DNA from: Gonatopus flavifemur | Lineage: Eukaryota; Arthropoda; Insecta; Hymenoptera; Dryinidae | Direction: 5' to 3' | DNA length: 64,000 nucleotides | Assembly (NCBI GenBank): GCA_018340375.1 | Contig: JAFFJZ010000001.1 | Location: 46,740,001-46,804,000, forward strand | Part shown: one piece after another, positions 24,661-37,209 of the stretch | How the letters are laid out: every line of letters starts with the position of its first letter | Numbering within the stretch: position 1 is the stretch's first letter | Notes under the pieces: generated by a model | Database searches by the model: none | What the model was told of the DNA's origin: nothing | The model's input: the letters and a program-made list of their open reading frames with translations, nothing else | Made by a program: the position numbers and the translations under genes

Positions 24661-24875
24661 ACACGGAGAAAAATAATACAATGAAAATTACAACATTTCT
24701 AGTAAATTAGTACTATATGTCCCATTCCTTGAGAAGTACTCCTCAAATGTGGAATAGGATACTACAACTTCAATCATTTTTACTACATTCTGTAAGAAAG
24801 CCTCTGAGACCGTCAAGTAATTGTGACGACATTTGACGAAATAATACTATTTTACTACATTATTTTTCTCTGTGT
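24661..24875. mobile_element. MITE with ACACGGAGAAAAATAATA ends
   Basis: The left end ACACGGAGAAAAATAATA and the right end (reverse complement ACACAGAGAAAAATAATG) bound 215 bp of AT-rich sequence containing TACTAC/GTAGTA blocks. Non-coding. Similar CACGGAGAAAAA-type ends occur at several other repeats in the window. Confidence 0.7.
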
Positions 24876-24944
24876 ATCCTGTAGAAGTGTTATACTGTTC
24901 TTACTTCTAAAAAGTAACTCCAAAAACGATTTAGAGAATGTTTT

Positions 24945-25215
24945 TCACGGAGAAAAAAATTCGCGGAATCTGATTCTGCTGGTTACCTTTTGCTGGAGCA
25001 GCAAAAACTTTCGTGCTCCAGCAATCTATTTGATATCACAACAATCTTGTTAGCTATGACAGCGACTTTTCCGCTATGGCTGCAAAAAATGTTGACTTCT
25101 CCAGCAGAATTTGTTTACTATTCTATGTATAGTATTGAAATTCTGCTGGAGGAGCGAACATTTTCTGCTGCTTCAGCTGAAAAATTGCTGTTGTAGCTAT
25201 CACGAAGAGAAAAAT
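24945..25215. repeat. Repeat of GCTG...CAGC/AGCAAA units, copy 1
   Basis: Starts near CACGGAGAAAAAAATTCG. Holds a series of short paired motifs (TTTTGCTGGAGCAGCAAAA, GTGCTCCAGCA, TCCAGCAGAA, TTCTGCTGGAGGAGC, TTGCTGTTGTAGC) ending at a complementary GAGAAAAA-like edge. Related degenerate copies lie at 25563-25625, 27464-27626, 46257-46500 and 47786-47935. Confidence 0.6.
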
Positions 25216-25562
25216 ACAGTTCAAATTATTGTGATAGCTCACTATCCATGGACCAAATTGAGATTGACAACAACAATTATGGTATTTTCATCTGATTCTA
25301 GAAAACTTCACAATAATTCATTATGATGTTCAGTGCAATATTTACTGAATGAAAAATTTTCCTGAAAATCCATGGATTTCTGAATTTCATCACAGGAATT
25401 TTTCCTGTATGAATTGGAAAACGTACATATGATCCTTATAGGGAACTATTTTACTGCGGGGAAATATAAATTTTCATCAAAATCGAAACTCGGTCTGGCG
25501 TTGACATGGAGCACAGTAAAAAATATTGTGTTCTACATGAAGAAGTAATGGATTATTCTCTC

Positions 25563-25625
25563 CGTATAACAAAATTGCTGTAATAGCAAATAGTTTGCTG
25601 ACACAGCGAATTTCTTTTTCCTCGG
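25563..25625. repeat. GCTG/AGCAAA repeat, copy 2 (fragment)
   Basis: Contains TTGCTGTAATAGCAAATAG and TTTGCTGACACAGCGAATT, ending near TTTTTCCTCGGTGTG. Confidence 0.55.
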
Positions 25626-27463
25626 TGTGAGAATTATCTCCAAGATATCTTTGAGGAAATGCGAAAAGATGCTTAAAAATATACTCAAATGTATCTTTTA
25701 GAAATGAGAATAGTTGAAAACTTTTGAAAAAATGTCTTCATGTGGGATAAGACTTTCTGAACTATCCTCAATCGTTTATCCAGATCATACGTGCATCTAC
25801 CGTGGGTGCACGGGCATCTACAATTCAGAGTCAAATACTATCCAGCGAAAACAATTCAGTATAGACAACACTGACTTAACCATAAAAAAAAAGTGACTAG
25901 CACCCGAATGGCAAAATTTTCGAAATCATATATAATTTATGTATAATTCAATACAGTTTATCCATAATTTATATATAATTGTATCTGAAAACTGACCTAT
26001 TCAGCGAATTTTCTCATATAAACGAAACTGGCATATGCCATCCCTTTCTTATCACATTTTCAATTCTATACCAGACTCCAACTTATTTCATCCACAGCAT
26101 ATTGATGTGGTCAAACGAAGTGTATTAAGCAAACAAGATATACGCCAGTAAAATGTTACAAGAAACAGAAATGTATTGAAAATAAAAATATACATATAAA
26201 TTTCATCAGTAGATAAGTCCATATGATCAGACAAATGCTTTTCTCCTCAATTCGCTAAATTTCCATCGTTATTTCATAAATATCTGGATATATCTGCGGT
26301 GTATAGTCAAATACATAATAATATTCCCTGTAATAAGATTCCCTGATGATGAAGTAACGATGCAAAGATATACTCATCTCTATCTGTACCGAAAATACTA
26401 GGCTTACACTTAGAAATCACATCTCTCTCACATGAAAATCACTCTGTGAACGCACAAAGTACTCATGAACAGTGCATTTCTAGCATCGCAGCGGAGACTC
26501 TTACCAAATCAGCAATTAGTGAATGCTGTCTTTGAGCTTCAACGAAACTATGTATTTGGACAAACTCTAAAAAAACGATTGATATTCCAATGAGAAGTTT
26601 GTTAATTTAGCGAAAAAGTCCTCGTACTTTTTCCGAATTGAACTTTTTACGTACGTTAACAGACTGATTATTACTTCAGCAGGACTTTCTCTAGGTGCGT
26701 AAAAGTTACAAATTACTCGGTTACAACAAATTCTGGCAAAAAAAAATGAAGTTTCCTCTACTTCACTGAGTATACTAAAAAAAACCTCGACATTGTAAAT
26801 TTAAACTTGCCCGATACATTCAACGATACGATACGATAGTTCCTGATACTCGACCAGAGGGAAGGGGATTTGCGAGAAAAGCTGATGTATAGTGTCTCGA
26901 AGGATCTTGAGAGGATACGAGCGAAGTTTGTTATGTCTCTTTTTATCGAATAGTTGTGTTTTTTTCCAATATCGTCGGTTGAAAAGAGAGGGCGGTTGAA
27001 CGTTCGTTTCATGTTAACATACAAGTTCAGACCTGCAACAGTTTTTTATCTCTTTTATCCATGAGATATAAATGCTGTTACAGGTCGCCTCCGTTACTTT
27101 CAGCTCCAGCCTGCCCTGTTTTATCCTGGAATAAAGATCAATGTATACTTCATTTTACGGAAAGAAAAACCTGAAATGAGTTCACAGTCTGTACGCTATG
27201 AGTTGGAGAAATATGAAGTACAATTACGTTACCTTGGGAACTTTGTAATACGTCAATCGGAAGAATCTAAGATATTTTGATCATTTTTACTGTAACTTCT
27301 ATGGAATGAAAACCTCATGAATCATCGAGGCTTTGTACACGATACACTTCGCGTCAAGAAAAATAAACCGTCCATTCATTATCATATTAAATAACAGTAT
27401 TGACAGGAGGAATCAATGATATAATGATCCGATAGTTATAAAACATTTGAAATCCATACGCGT
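25626..27463. other. AT-rich non-coding stretch
   Basis: No gene was recognised. AT-repeat (ATTTATATATAA-like) near 25925-25985. Confidence 0.4.
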
Positions 27464-27626
27464 AAAAAAATGGATTTGCTGTAGCAGATACTGATTCTTT
27501 TTTCCTCAACTCTTCCGCTGCTACAGCTAAAACGATTGCAACTATAGTTATTCGTTAATTGCCACAACAAGAATTTGGGGTGGTGGCAGCACAGGTTTTG
27601 TGGTAGAATTGTTTTTTCCGTGTGTT
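27464..27626. repeat. GCTG/AGCAAA repeat, copy 3
   Basis: TTTGCTGTAGCAGATACTG and CGCTGCTACAGCTAAAAC lie within about 160 bp, and the right edge TTTTTTCCGTGTG resembles the CACGGAGAAAAA end seen elsewhere. Confidence 0.55.
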
Positions 27627-28589
27627 TTTTCACAGTACATCGAAATGAGGAAGTTCAAGTATTTTCGAGCGGCTAATCATTAATCATCATACGAAATTTT
27701 CAAGTCACCGAATTTGTGCATAATTATCCTTGTGAAAATATTCCGTACACAAAGAGATAAGAATTTCTGGTAATCGAATGATGTATTAGGATGAATTGTT
27801 AACAGACCTATTCAAATAAAATTGATATTAATGTGGAATAAATAGAACGGATCCTGTCCTCTTCATCACAAAAATCGTTTTATTTGTGGTGCAATGGAAT
27901 GTCAGTGGAAAGAACCCTAAACGATCGCTCGAGTTAGCATCAGTCAGGGGGCAGCAAATTTTTTCACCGAAATAGAGCAGACCTTGGATTTTTTTCTAAA
28001 TTATAGATTGGTCACGATAGCGATATTATGAATCCGCGCCTAGGGCATTGCATACCCTCCGACTGGCCTTGAGCGCTCACGTAAACAGTGTATTGTGGGA
28101 CAAAATCACCAGGAAACATGAGAATTGTATCAACTCGTATCTCGAATTACATAATTATTTCGTTTGCACCCTTTTTCAACGGATGAAATTTCATTGGCGC
28201 TGTGTGTATTCCATAAAAGCCGAGACGCAAATTCAAAGGGCATCGGTAATTACTCCAACAAAGTTACATTTTGGTGAACAATTCATGTACAGGTATCAGA
28301 AAGTATCAGAATTCCCAAAACAATAAAACATGGCGAATAGCATGTAATATCTAATAATTCCTACAGTGGAAAATGGAACCGCTGGTAGTTATACCCCATT
28401 CAAGAAACTCTAGAAAAAAAAACATTAACGTAACATCGCAGACACCCATTCCTCTTCCAGCATCCCCCAATTTCTGTTACCAAATCGTCAATCGCGATTA
28501 CGTTATTTCAGACACACTCTCAAGAGTCAACATGAACAATACCGACAATGCTTTCCTGTACTTTCCTTCTCCAAACTTCAAATGACTCT
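27627..28589. other. Non-coding stretch
   Basis: No recognisable gene. Short frames at 28048-28326 and 28373-28585 show no domains. Confidence 0.4.
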
Positions 28590-29290
28590 TTTTTTTCTGC
28601 TCGTCTCGCTCTGCCCCTCCAGGACCAGAAACTTTTGTGCGCCACTTCACTCTATCCATCCACGAATAATTCCGAACAGCCAACTGTTTAAGTGCGCCCA
28701 ACGAAGTAAACTCTAATACCCAACCACGTGTACCAGAGAAAAAAAGTAGGAAGAAAAAAATAAAGAAAGAAAATCCCACGCCATGGCACGTCTTGGTGTG
28801 GGTGAAGAAGTTTAACCAACCCTGACGCGTGAAACGAGAAAGGAGAAAAGAGAAAAATATACACGCACGTTGCGGTGGCACATCGTTCTCCATGCGAATG
28901 TACGGGAGAGAGTCGAGTATTATTCGTGTGGGTGAATATGCGGAGACCGTCCGTCACGCGTACAAATACCAACTCAACGTATATGCACGTACAACGTCGT
29001 TCACACGTACAAGAGCGGCACGCTGCGTGGGTAGCGCATTTCGTGGCGCGCGTGCCGACGAGGACCTTTCTCTCTTCCTCTCCACTCCTCTCGTCGCTTT
29101 TATTCCCCTTACTTCCTCCCGCCCCTTGGACTCTTCCGTTGCTCTGTACTGTATCGGCGGTCGCGCCGTTTCATGCGTCCCCGATCCGTAACGTCGTTTC
29201 ATATCCTCGTCCGCCTCCGCCGCCCCCGAAACAACCCACGCCTCGTGTTTTCCGTCGTATTCCGAGGACTCGTTCTGTCGATTAACCAGT
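28590..29290. promoter_or_regulatory. GC-rich island
   Basis: CpG-rich block (e.g. 28990-29280) with several overlapping long frames in both strands but no motif shared with any family I know. Composition changes abruptly at both ends. Could be a promoter or non-coding first exon. Confidence 0.3.
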
Positions 29291-29679
29291 ACCAACGACT
29301 ACCGGTTGGATGAAAATCATTTGAAATATTTGAAAAAAAAACGGGAATCCAACATGAAGAAAGGTTTTGCTGTTCTTTGGCTTCAAATTTTCGAAAAAGT
29401 TCAAAAATGTTGACTGCTATATTTCAAGATATAACGAATATTGTATGCAGATGGATATTTCAGTAGGAGTATATGATTCACCTTATTGAATAAATTACTG
29501 TGACTATTTTTCGATTACTTGAATTTTTCTTGGTATGTTTGAAGTTAGTAGGGAATTAATTAGAGAATGGGTTAGTCGCAATAGCGAACTTTTCGTCAAA
29601 TAAGCAGTGTTCGCTCTGATCATAAACAAGTAGTTGTAGCAACTACTTGAATAGTCGATTCTGACCATCTATTTAAATA

Positions 29680-29843
29680 GTTGCTGCAACTAGTTAGTAG
29701 TCAGGACAAGTACCACGTTAACTGCCTCAACTAACTAAAATACTTCGTAAGTTGCCAGATATTTATGTTAGTTAGTGCAACTATCGATTTAGTTGAGGCA
29801 GCCAACGTGATACTTGTCCTGACTACTAAGCAGTTGATACAAC
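29680..29843. repeat. Inverted repeat / hairpin (about 165 bp)
   Basis: The left arm contains TTAGTAGTCAGGACAAGTAC, then ACGTTAACTGCCTCAACTA. The right arm carries the complement TAGTTGAGGCAGCCAACGT followed by ACTTGTCCTGACTACTAAG. Immediately right of it is TTTTTCTCCGTGTA, a CACGGAGAAAAA-type end, so this is probably the core of a MITE. Confidence 0.75.
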
Positions 29844-31408
29844 TATTCCTTTTTCTCCGTGTATCATTTCCATTCTGCAGCCAATGTCATACAGAACTAT
29901 TTCCTTTCCTTTTCGAAAAATTACTGCGTGACAAGGAAAATGAGAGAATTTTCAAACAGTTTGAACAAGGTTTCCTCAAAAATTTGACAGCCGGCACAGT
30001 AATTGCCTTGGAATTTCAAGATAATTCTGTCAAATCATTATCGATCATAGACAGTGTTACCCGCATCTATCCCTTGCTAGAAATGAACCCAAGTAAAAAT
30101 GCTTGACTAGCAAAAAACCGTACATTTGCGAGCGTCTAATTTTTAGCTAATCAAGCGTCACAGGACTCGTGAATAACAATAAGAGCATTTTCACCAGGGA
30201 AACTCTCTGATCCCATCCCTTGCCTTGGATCGAGTTGGAGTGGTCTGGGCCAAGAGAAAACCTTAGATGATCCAATTTCCAAAAAAGAAAATCTCTAGCT
30301 AGGTCAAAATATCATTTGCTTTTGACAACAAATATGCGGAGATGAACTTTATCAGTTTCTGATTGAATTTTGACAATTTTTACTTCGAATCCATGAAACT
30401 GAGAACTGTAAATTAAATAGATGGATATAATAATGAATTAGAACTCCGAGTAGATTGATATACATGCATACTCGATCATATTTTATATTTTATGATCGTC
30501 GACTGATTCACATTAGTACGCAGATCGTGCAGGTATTAATAAATATGGAATACATTAGGTGCTCTTATAGTTTTCCGAATGATAATAAGAAGAAATGAAG
30601 TGAAGGTCGGTGAAATGGAAACATATATTTCAGCTCTGCGAAAGCGCAGCGAGTTGTTTTTTCTCTATCAAGTTTTCTCCGCGTGCAGGAGAAGTTCTCA
30701 CTTGGGAATAGATCAACGACGTCGTTGAATTTTACGAACTGGTATTCCGCCTCCGGAGTTGTTTTGAACGTTTAAAAAGTAACACGATCCGATCTCCATA
30801 GGTTCTCTTCTGTAGTGTTAAAAACTTGAGATAATTTACAAGAATCAATGAATGTTTCATGTATTCACGTGTTCTTTATTCCACAAAATTGTGCTTGGAA
30901 AAAACATCTAAGTTGATATGAAGATTCGATACTTTATAGTATCGAACAAAAGATTATGCAGAGTTTTGGAATCGTTCGACGCACCTGTGAACGTATGAGA
31001 CGAGAAACTCCGATAATTTCCAATGATCTGTTGACCTGATCGAGTATTCAACTCAAAGTTGAAATGTCCCGCGTTCCTTCAACTTTACATCGTTTCGTCG
31101 ACCTTTCATAGCGATTATTATTCATGCGACTGGCACTTCATCTGTATTAATTAAAATTTCAACGACATCCGTCTTTTGATTGTCAGTTTCCAATGACTTT
31201 GAAGAATTCTATAGAGTTTGGGTTTGCGGCTCTTTGTAGAAAGTATTCATTTTAAAATCGATAATTCACAAGTGCATTGGAAAGTGATTTGCCGTCAAGA
31301 TGAAGCAACAGATCTTCCGGAACACTGTGGAAGACATTTGAAAGACTTCTTCCATCAGGTTATCCTGGAGTTTTCTCAAAATATTTTTCAGATACCTCCC
31401 CAATAATT
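29844..31408. other. Non-coding stretch
   Basis: No gene was recognised. Ordinary AT-rich sequence. Confidence 0.4.
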
Positions 31409-31548
31409 GAGATGTTCTTACGAAAAGTCTAAGATGTCTGATACAACATTTTCAAATATCTTTTAAACCTATCAAACTCTTTTCACTGTTAAAAGAGATA
31501 TCTAGAAGTGTTGCATCAGACATTTGGACTTTTCGTAAAGATATCTCA
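31409..31548. repeat. Inverted repeat (about 45-bp arms)
   Basis: Left block TTACGAAAAGTCTAAGATGT with CTGATACAACA pairs with the right block TGTTGCATCAG followed by ACATTTGGACTTTTCGTAA. The spacer is about 50 bp. MITE-like remnant. Confidence 0.7.
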
Positions 31549-31754
31549 AAAAACGAAATGTTTATTGGATTGTAAGTGTCTTCTATCAGATTTTTTGAAG
31601 ATATCTGAATTTGCCGAATACAATATTCAATAAATTCCTCCAAGATATATTTTCGAGTGCCCCAGGAATGTTAACGAGGGTGTACCACAGTAATACAATT
31701 AATCATCTTTTCATATGCACTCCCGAGTCAAAAAGTGAAACCTAATTTAGCTTT

Positions 31755-31920
31755 GATTCGTTGCGTATTACGGAGTGAATCAGGGTGAATTTCATTCTTC
31801 GCCCTGATCTCACTCTGTTCTGAACCTGATCTTGCTTTCGAAATTCTCATTGAACCTGATGTTAACCTCTCTTTGATCTGATTCAACTCTGGATCGTTGC
31901 GTATTACGGAGTTGATCAGG
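31755..31920 (+). repeat. Direct repeat CGTTGCGTATTACGGAGT
   Basis: The block CGTTGCGTATTACGGAGT followed by an ATCAGG-like tail occurs at 31755-31784 and again at 31891-31920, with CCTGAT/AACCTGA motifs between. Confidence 0.8.
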
Positions 31921-32073
31921 TTTCAAAAGGTATTACAATTTTTCGACTCGGACTATGTTTTATTACTCACTTTTCAAAGGCTTATTGCCGCAGTGACACA
32001 TCCAGGACGAGGCTGAAATTACGTTCATAGCAGTCCCATCTCGTTTCAGCATTCATACCTAGCTCTATTTATC

Positions 32074-32807
32074 AATGAGGCGGTAGCTATGAGAAGGGCA
32101 CATAGCTAAAAACTTAAATTTCAGAAACAGCAGTTGAAGTTTTAAAATGTAATTAAAATGTGTTAAGCATTGTTTCAAGATTCTGAAATGTTCAAACCAA
32201 CCAGATTTATTCTTTTTGTTCAAGATTTGACCGTGAAATGACGTAAAAAGTGCCATTAAAGGTGAAATAATACAATTCTTTAAAAATACGTTATGTGCCC
32301 TTCTTACAGCTAACGATAATTTTATTAGGGTAAGTGTGGAATTATTCAAGTAAAAACTCATTATTACACTAAAAAAATATAATTCAATCAACATTGATGA
32401 ATTAGTATCGAAAAATTGCACATATTAATATAATTCAAGAAGAAAAAGTATTTATATTTATTAAAGCTTTTAGCCTTGTAGATGTCGTCAGTCATTCGTC
32501 GTCAGACTCTTCATCACTAATCTCTTCCACGGTTCCACAAGGTGTTTCTTTCGCTTTCTTCATCTATGAACTTGTTGACAAACCATCAGTAAACAAACTG
32601 AAATTGTCAAGTGGGGCAGCCTGACGAGCGCAACACAGAAATCAAACAGACTTATCGAAACAAAAACAGATATACCAAGCCCAAGACACACGATATCGGA
32701 ACCAAATTTTCAGGGTATGTTCGGAAAGGAATAGTGGTTGATTTTCAACATTCTCTGCAAAAAGGACACATAGCGGTATGTGCCCTTTTTATAGCTACCG
32801 CCTCATT
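32074..32807. mobile_element. TIR element (about 735 bp), non-autonomous
   Basis: AATGAGGCGGTAGCTATGAG with AAGGGCACATA at the left is matched in inverted orientation at the right end (TATGTGCCCTTTTTATAGCT with ACCGCCTCATT). TIRs are about 32 bp with few mismatches. An internal copy of ATGTGCCCTTCTTACAGCTA lies near 32290-32310. Interior frames (118 and 67 codons) have no transposase motifs. Confidence 0.75.
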
Positions 32808-32936
32808 AATATGATTCGCTAAGGACCAGATAATTGAAAAGGAGTTGCTAGAGCTATTCCTGAACTGTCACAGCTTTTTCCTCCATAACGTTAGTCTATT
32901 GATAATTTAGTAACATTACGGCAAACTAAGTATTAT

Positions 32937-33041
32937 CCTAACAGCAAAATATGTCTCTGGGACGTTTTCTGAACGTTCAGAGGACCTCCCCTACGTTCTA
33001 TAAACCTTCCATAAATGTTCTGCTAGTACGTTTTGCTGCTA
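32937..33041 (+). repeat. Dispersed repeat (CTAACAGCAAAA family), copy 2
   Basis: Second copy of the 24340-24434 sequence in the same orientation, including the conserved GGGACGTTTTCTGAACGTTC. Confidence 0.8.
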
Positions 33042-33159
33042 TACTGCTTCCCGTGTACTAAACCTCAAATCAACTCAAGTGAAAATATCATCCATGTATT
33101 GTTCTCACATTATTTGTGTCTGGAAAGAATATCGTTAATCGTCTAGTAGAAACCCTCGC

Positions 33160-33246
33160 TTGTATGGACCATGGAGCTCACATTGGCTCAAAATAGGCTC
33201 CATTCTGCCAATGTGGGTCCCAGAGTGGGCCAGAGTTCATGCACGC
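33160..33246 (-). repeat. Dispersed repeat, copy 2 (CTCTGGCCCA family)
   Basis: Inverted relative to 8891-8972. Reads GCATGAACTCTGGCCCACTC on the minus strand, then ATTGGCAGAATGGAGCC. Confidence 0.6.
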
Positions 33247-33398
33247 TGGAGAGGCAAATCTATTACATCGAGCACCGAATAACTCAGTAATCGAAGAAAA
33301 TATCTCAGCAATATGTAACATTTTAGAATCATTGATGCTTTACGAGAAAAGTGTGAAGATGAAATGAAACGAAGGATATTACGCGGTTATGCAAAGTA

Positions 33399-33726
33399 AT
33401 CCCTTATGAAAAAACCCGATATCGGGATTTCATTGTTCAATCATCAGTTGTATTAATACTATCCGAAATCTATCTTGTTGTTTCATTATCAGACAAGTCC
33501 GATAAAAATACGATGTCTACGATAATTATCTGATACAGAACCGACCCAGCAACCCGATGATTTCCCGATAGATATCTATATCGGGTTTCAATTTGATAAT
33601 TATCGTAGATATCGTATTTTTATCGGACTTGTCTGATAATGAAACAACACGATAGATTTCGGATAGTATTGATACAACTGATGATTGAACAATGAAATCC
33701 CGATACCGGGTTTTTTTATAAGGGAT
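33399..33726. mobile_element. Long perfect-stem foldback MITE
   Basis: Two 130-bp arms (33401-33530 and 33595-33724) pair with about five mismatches, enclosing a 64-bp loop that contains its own small palindrome CCCGATAGATATCTATATCGGG. The ends are ATCCCTTAT. Roughly 96% arm identity makes this the cleanest hairpin in the window. No coding capacity. If transcribed, it would fold into a long dsRNA. Confidence 0.9.
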
Positions 33727-34489
33727 ATCAAACTTTTCTCCCTGCTAAATCCTTTCTGACCTGATACGCATTACAATGGACATTTCTACAAAACTTTCAG
33801 ACACCCACAGGTTCCAAAATATTGGATTTAATGAATGTGTAAAACATTGAATGAATTTTTCATCAGTCGCCGAATATTGTCCACATATTAATAAAGTTGA
33901 TGAAGGGGAACATGTTTTTCTATACACCACGTATCCGTTTGCATTTATCTCGACACAATTCCGATATACTTTGTATAAAATCAATCGATTCTCTCCAGAC
34001 TTGCTATCACGCATGAAACTTCATATACGTAACAGAACATGACAAAATGTGACCTCAAAGTAAGTATTCCATCGCTCAAGATAATTTAAGCCAGGAAGGG
34101 TTAATATGTCGGACAAAACCGGACAAGAATTCAATACAATTTAACCCGTTTCCACCTGTCTTGATGCGGTTCTTATCCCCTTTTCATTCGAACACATCCG
34201 ACACTTTTAACAGAGCCACTCCCGAAATTCAATTGAAAGTATCATACAAAAATTGTCGAAATCCTTTTAAAAGATACCTGAAAACAAAAGATGTCAGTAA
34301 TGAAGATGATTACATGCTCAATCCGTGTGATATTCATGGAATCATCAAACACCATGACATTCCATTCTCTCCTTTTTGTAAATATCATTGAGATATTGTG
34401 TTCTATTAAAATGCTGATGGGCATGGTTGGATGGAAAAAAAAATATCAAGAAAGCGAAAAGAAAAAAGATCAGGGTATGAAAAAGTTTC
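33727..34489. other. AT-rich non-coding stretch
   Basis: No gene was recognised. Short frames only. Confidence 0.4.
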
Positions 34490-34940
34490 GTTACTTCACT
34501 GCACTTGGTTGGCAAGCCAGGCGACGACGGCGGCACGGCCTCTCTTTTCGCATCACATCGCGTTACGTCGCGTCGCGCCGCGACCCATCGTCTCACTCCC
34601 TTTACTTCCCTCCCCTGTTCCCGCTCCCCAACGGCGCCATAACTTTGCAGTAAGCGCACGGTTGTCTCACACGCACATCACAGCTCTCTCTATCTTCGTC
34701 TACCTCGTTCTTCCCCTGTATTTCTGCATGCTTGCCATCGTCGTCTCGTCGTGCTTCGCTGTTCACTCACGCGCCGCCCGCGAGACGGGAAGAGATTAAA
34801 GGCCGTAGTCGCCGCCGTCGCTTCGCACCGCACCGCATCGTGCGATGCGATGCGATGCAAGTTGAATCCCAACAACGACCACGACTATGACTACGAACGA
34901 CGACGGCTACGATGATTATCACTCGCGAACGTGTCATAGT
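34490..34940. promoter_or_regulatory. GC-rich island
   Basis: CpG-rich block with CGCGTTACGTCGCGTCGCG-type sequence and a GCGATGCGATGC repeat near 34850. The TGCGATGCGAT motif also occurs at about 41160 in the HES upstream island. No convincing CDS. Possible promoter or non-coding exon. Confidence 0.3.
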
Positions 34941-37209
34941 GTATATCGGTATATCCTTGCATGTGCACGCTCGCATGTACTTGATATCCGAGCACGTTGT
35001 TGTTTTTTTATTGTACAAACACCAAGGGAGAAAATAGGTGACCTCCAAATCCTCTTCCTCTATTTCCAAAGTTGTTTTTTCCGTACACAGCAGTCAAATT
35101 CTTGTCAATCGCCACAACACAAACGATCATCATTTAGAAATAACAAAAAGAAATGGTACTCAAACTAATCCTACGGTCTTCGTCGGATAAGAAGAGAGAC
35201 AACTCAAAAACATTCATCGGAGGAAAAAATCTTGGCCTTGCGTATTCAAATCATCCATTCATCTCACGTTGATGATAAATACACAAGGTCGAAATCAAAT
35301 ATCACAGACTTTAGTGGACGCGCGAAAAGTTCGAAAATCCAATTTCAAATTATACAATTGGTTGTCGTTCTCGTCCTCGTGATAGAATAAATGTTGGTCT
35401 TTGTTCTTTGTTTGTTTTCATATTCATGTGACATATACGATGTATTATAACAGCTTTGAAAATAAGGGGAAGTAGAGAGATATGGGACTAGGCGTGTATT
35501 TTCCGATATGTTTGGAGCTTCATGCTCTCTTATCTCTGTGCTAATAGAGACTGTAGACCCTGATGTTTCGCATGAACGGGGTATATATAATTCAATTCAC
35601 GATGCGAGAAAGTAGCTTATTTTTCATCGCTAGAAACGTTTATGGCACAGCTACAGCTTCAACGGTAGCACACTGCCTCAAGCCGATCTACTGTTAGATT
35701 GTGTCAGATGTGTCATAGTGACGAGCGCTATTGTTGAAACTACAGCAATGCTAAACACACCTCAAAAGAAGGACGGAAACTTTCATTGAAAGATCCAAAG
35801 AAAACATTCTATATTCCTGTTAATTTCGTAACCGTGAAATTTTGCAAGAAAAAAAAACCTCATGAATAAAATGATTAATGTTATTTCCAATGATAACGAT
35901 TACAGAAGATGCACATTTGATATATGCTAAAATACAGGATACGTATGAAGGTTGAAATCATGAAGAAAGTTCAAGGTGGAGACTTATATAAAGGACGGAC
36001 GATGTTCCCGGCAATTACTCTTATAGATATGCCACGAAATGACGCAATGAAGATTGATCGATTAGATGTAATATCGTCAACGAATATTTGATCGATATTC
36101 ACCACATAAAATGTTGCATTCTCATAAAATTTGCACAATACGAATCATTACAAACATCACAAATTTCATACTTCCACACGTGAATCAATTTTTATCATAT
36201 TTTTCGGGCTGAAGAAAACGAAAAGACAAAGTATACCTTTCATACGCGTTGAATTCAGGCAAATAAAGAAAAAATAAATACATTTCCATCGCATCTCACG
36301 AAATCGACGAGTTAACGCGATGTAGAATCTGATAAACTACGTATATACTCTTCAGTATCAGTGCAAGTGAAGGCTACATCACGTTCTCTTTTTATACCTG
36401 CTACTTTTCAGGGTCTGTAATCACATCTTCGTTATAACAGTAAATGATGCACCTAAACGACTGGATGACGTATGGATATGCATTACCAAAAGAAAACATT
36501 TCTTTCGTAATCTATAATTATTATGTAATTTATGTGAAAATGGTTATTGAAGACTAACGAGAAGCCTTCAACTGAGCAATAATTAGGATAATGATCGCTG
36601 AGCGTAAAACACTTTGAAACAGTCGTTTGACCACAAACATGTGACGTATGTAACATTTGTACTCTTGTCGTATACCGATACGGATGCAAGCATGCAATTC
36701 GAATGAGAGAAGATTCATTTTGATAATATAAAATACGTGAGTGTCTTAATTATACTTCACGTCGAAATTCCTTGAATGCGTAGAAGATAACATCCAAAAT
36801 ACTATTGTTTCACAGTCGTTATTACAAATCACACAGGTCCATGCGATAGGTCTTACAGCGAAAACATCAACTTCAGTGAAAATGATTAGTCTGAAAATCT
36901 CTGAAAAACTGACAAATCCTGTTAAACTCTTACTCATTCAACACGCTTTTTCACTGGAATTCTTTGGAGAACATTGAAATCTTCATTTTCGCGTACGAAA
37001 TGCTCCAAATTCCATGCAAGACCAATCAAATTTTTTGTAAGATAAGTTATTTAACCAAAAAAGCTGTGGTCAAAGTAGAAGGATCTCATCACATTTGTTC
37101 AAAATTTGGTAGATTTCCAGAAATCATAAAGTTCCTTACCAAAAACGAAAAATTTTCTAAATTAGTTTCACAAAATTTGAGGCTTTATTCTCAAAAAGTG
37201 AATACATAC
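34941..37209. other. AT-rich non-coding stretch
   Basis: No gene was recognised. Weak inverted similarity around 35650-35760 (GCTACAGCTTCAACGGTAGC against its inverted partner) may be an eroded foldback. Confidence 0.4.

Noticed and set aside
28829..29295. Three overlapping frames of 113-136 codons in the 29-kb GC-rich island
   Set aside because: Long frames are expected in GC-rich DNA with few stops. Both strands are open and no motif is recognisable.
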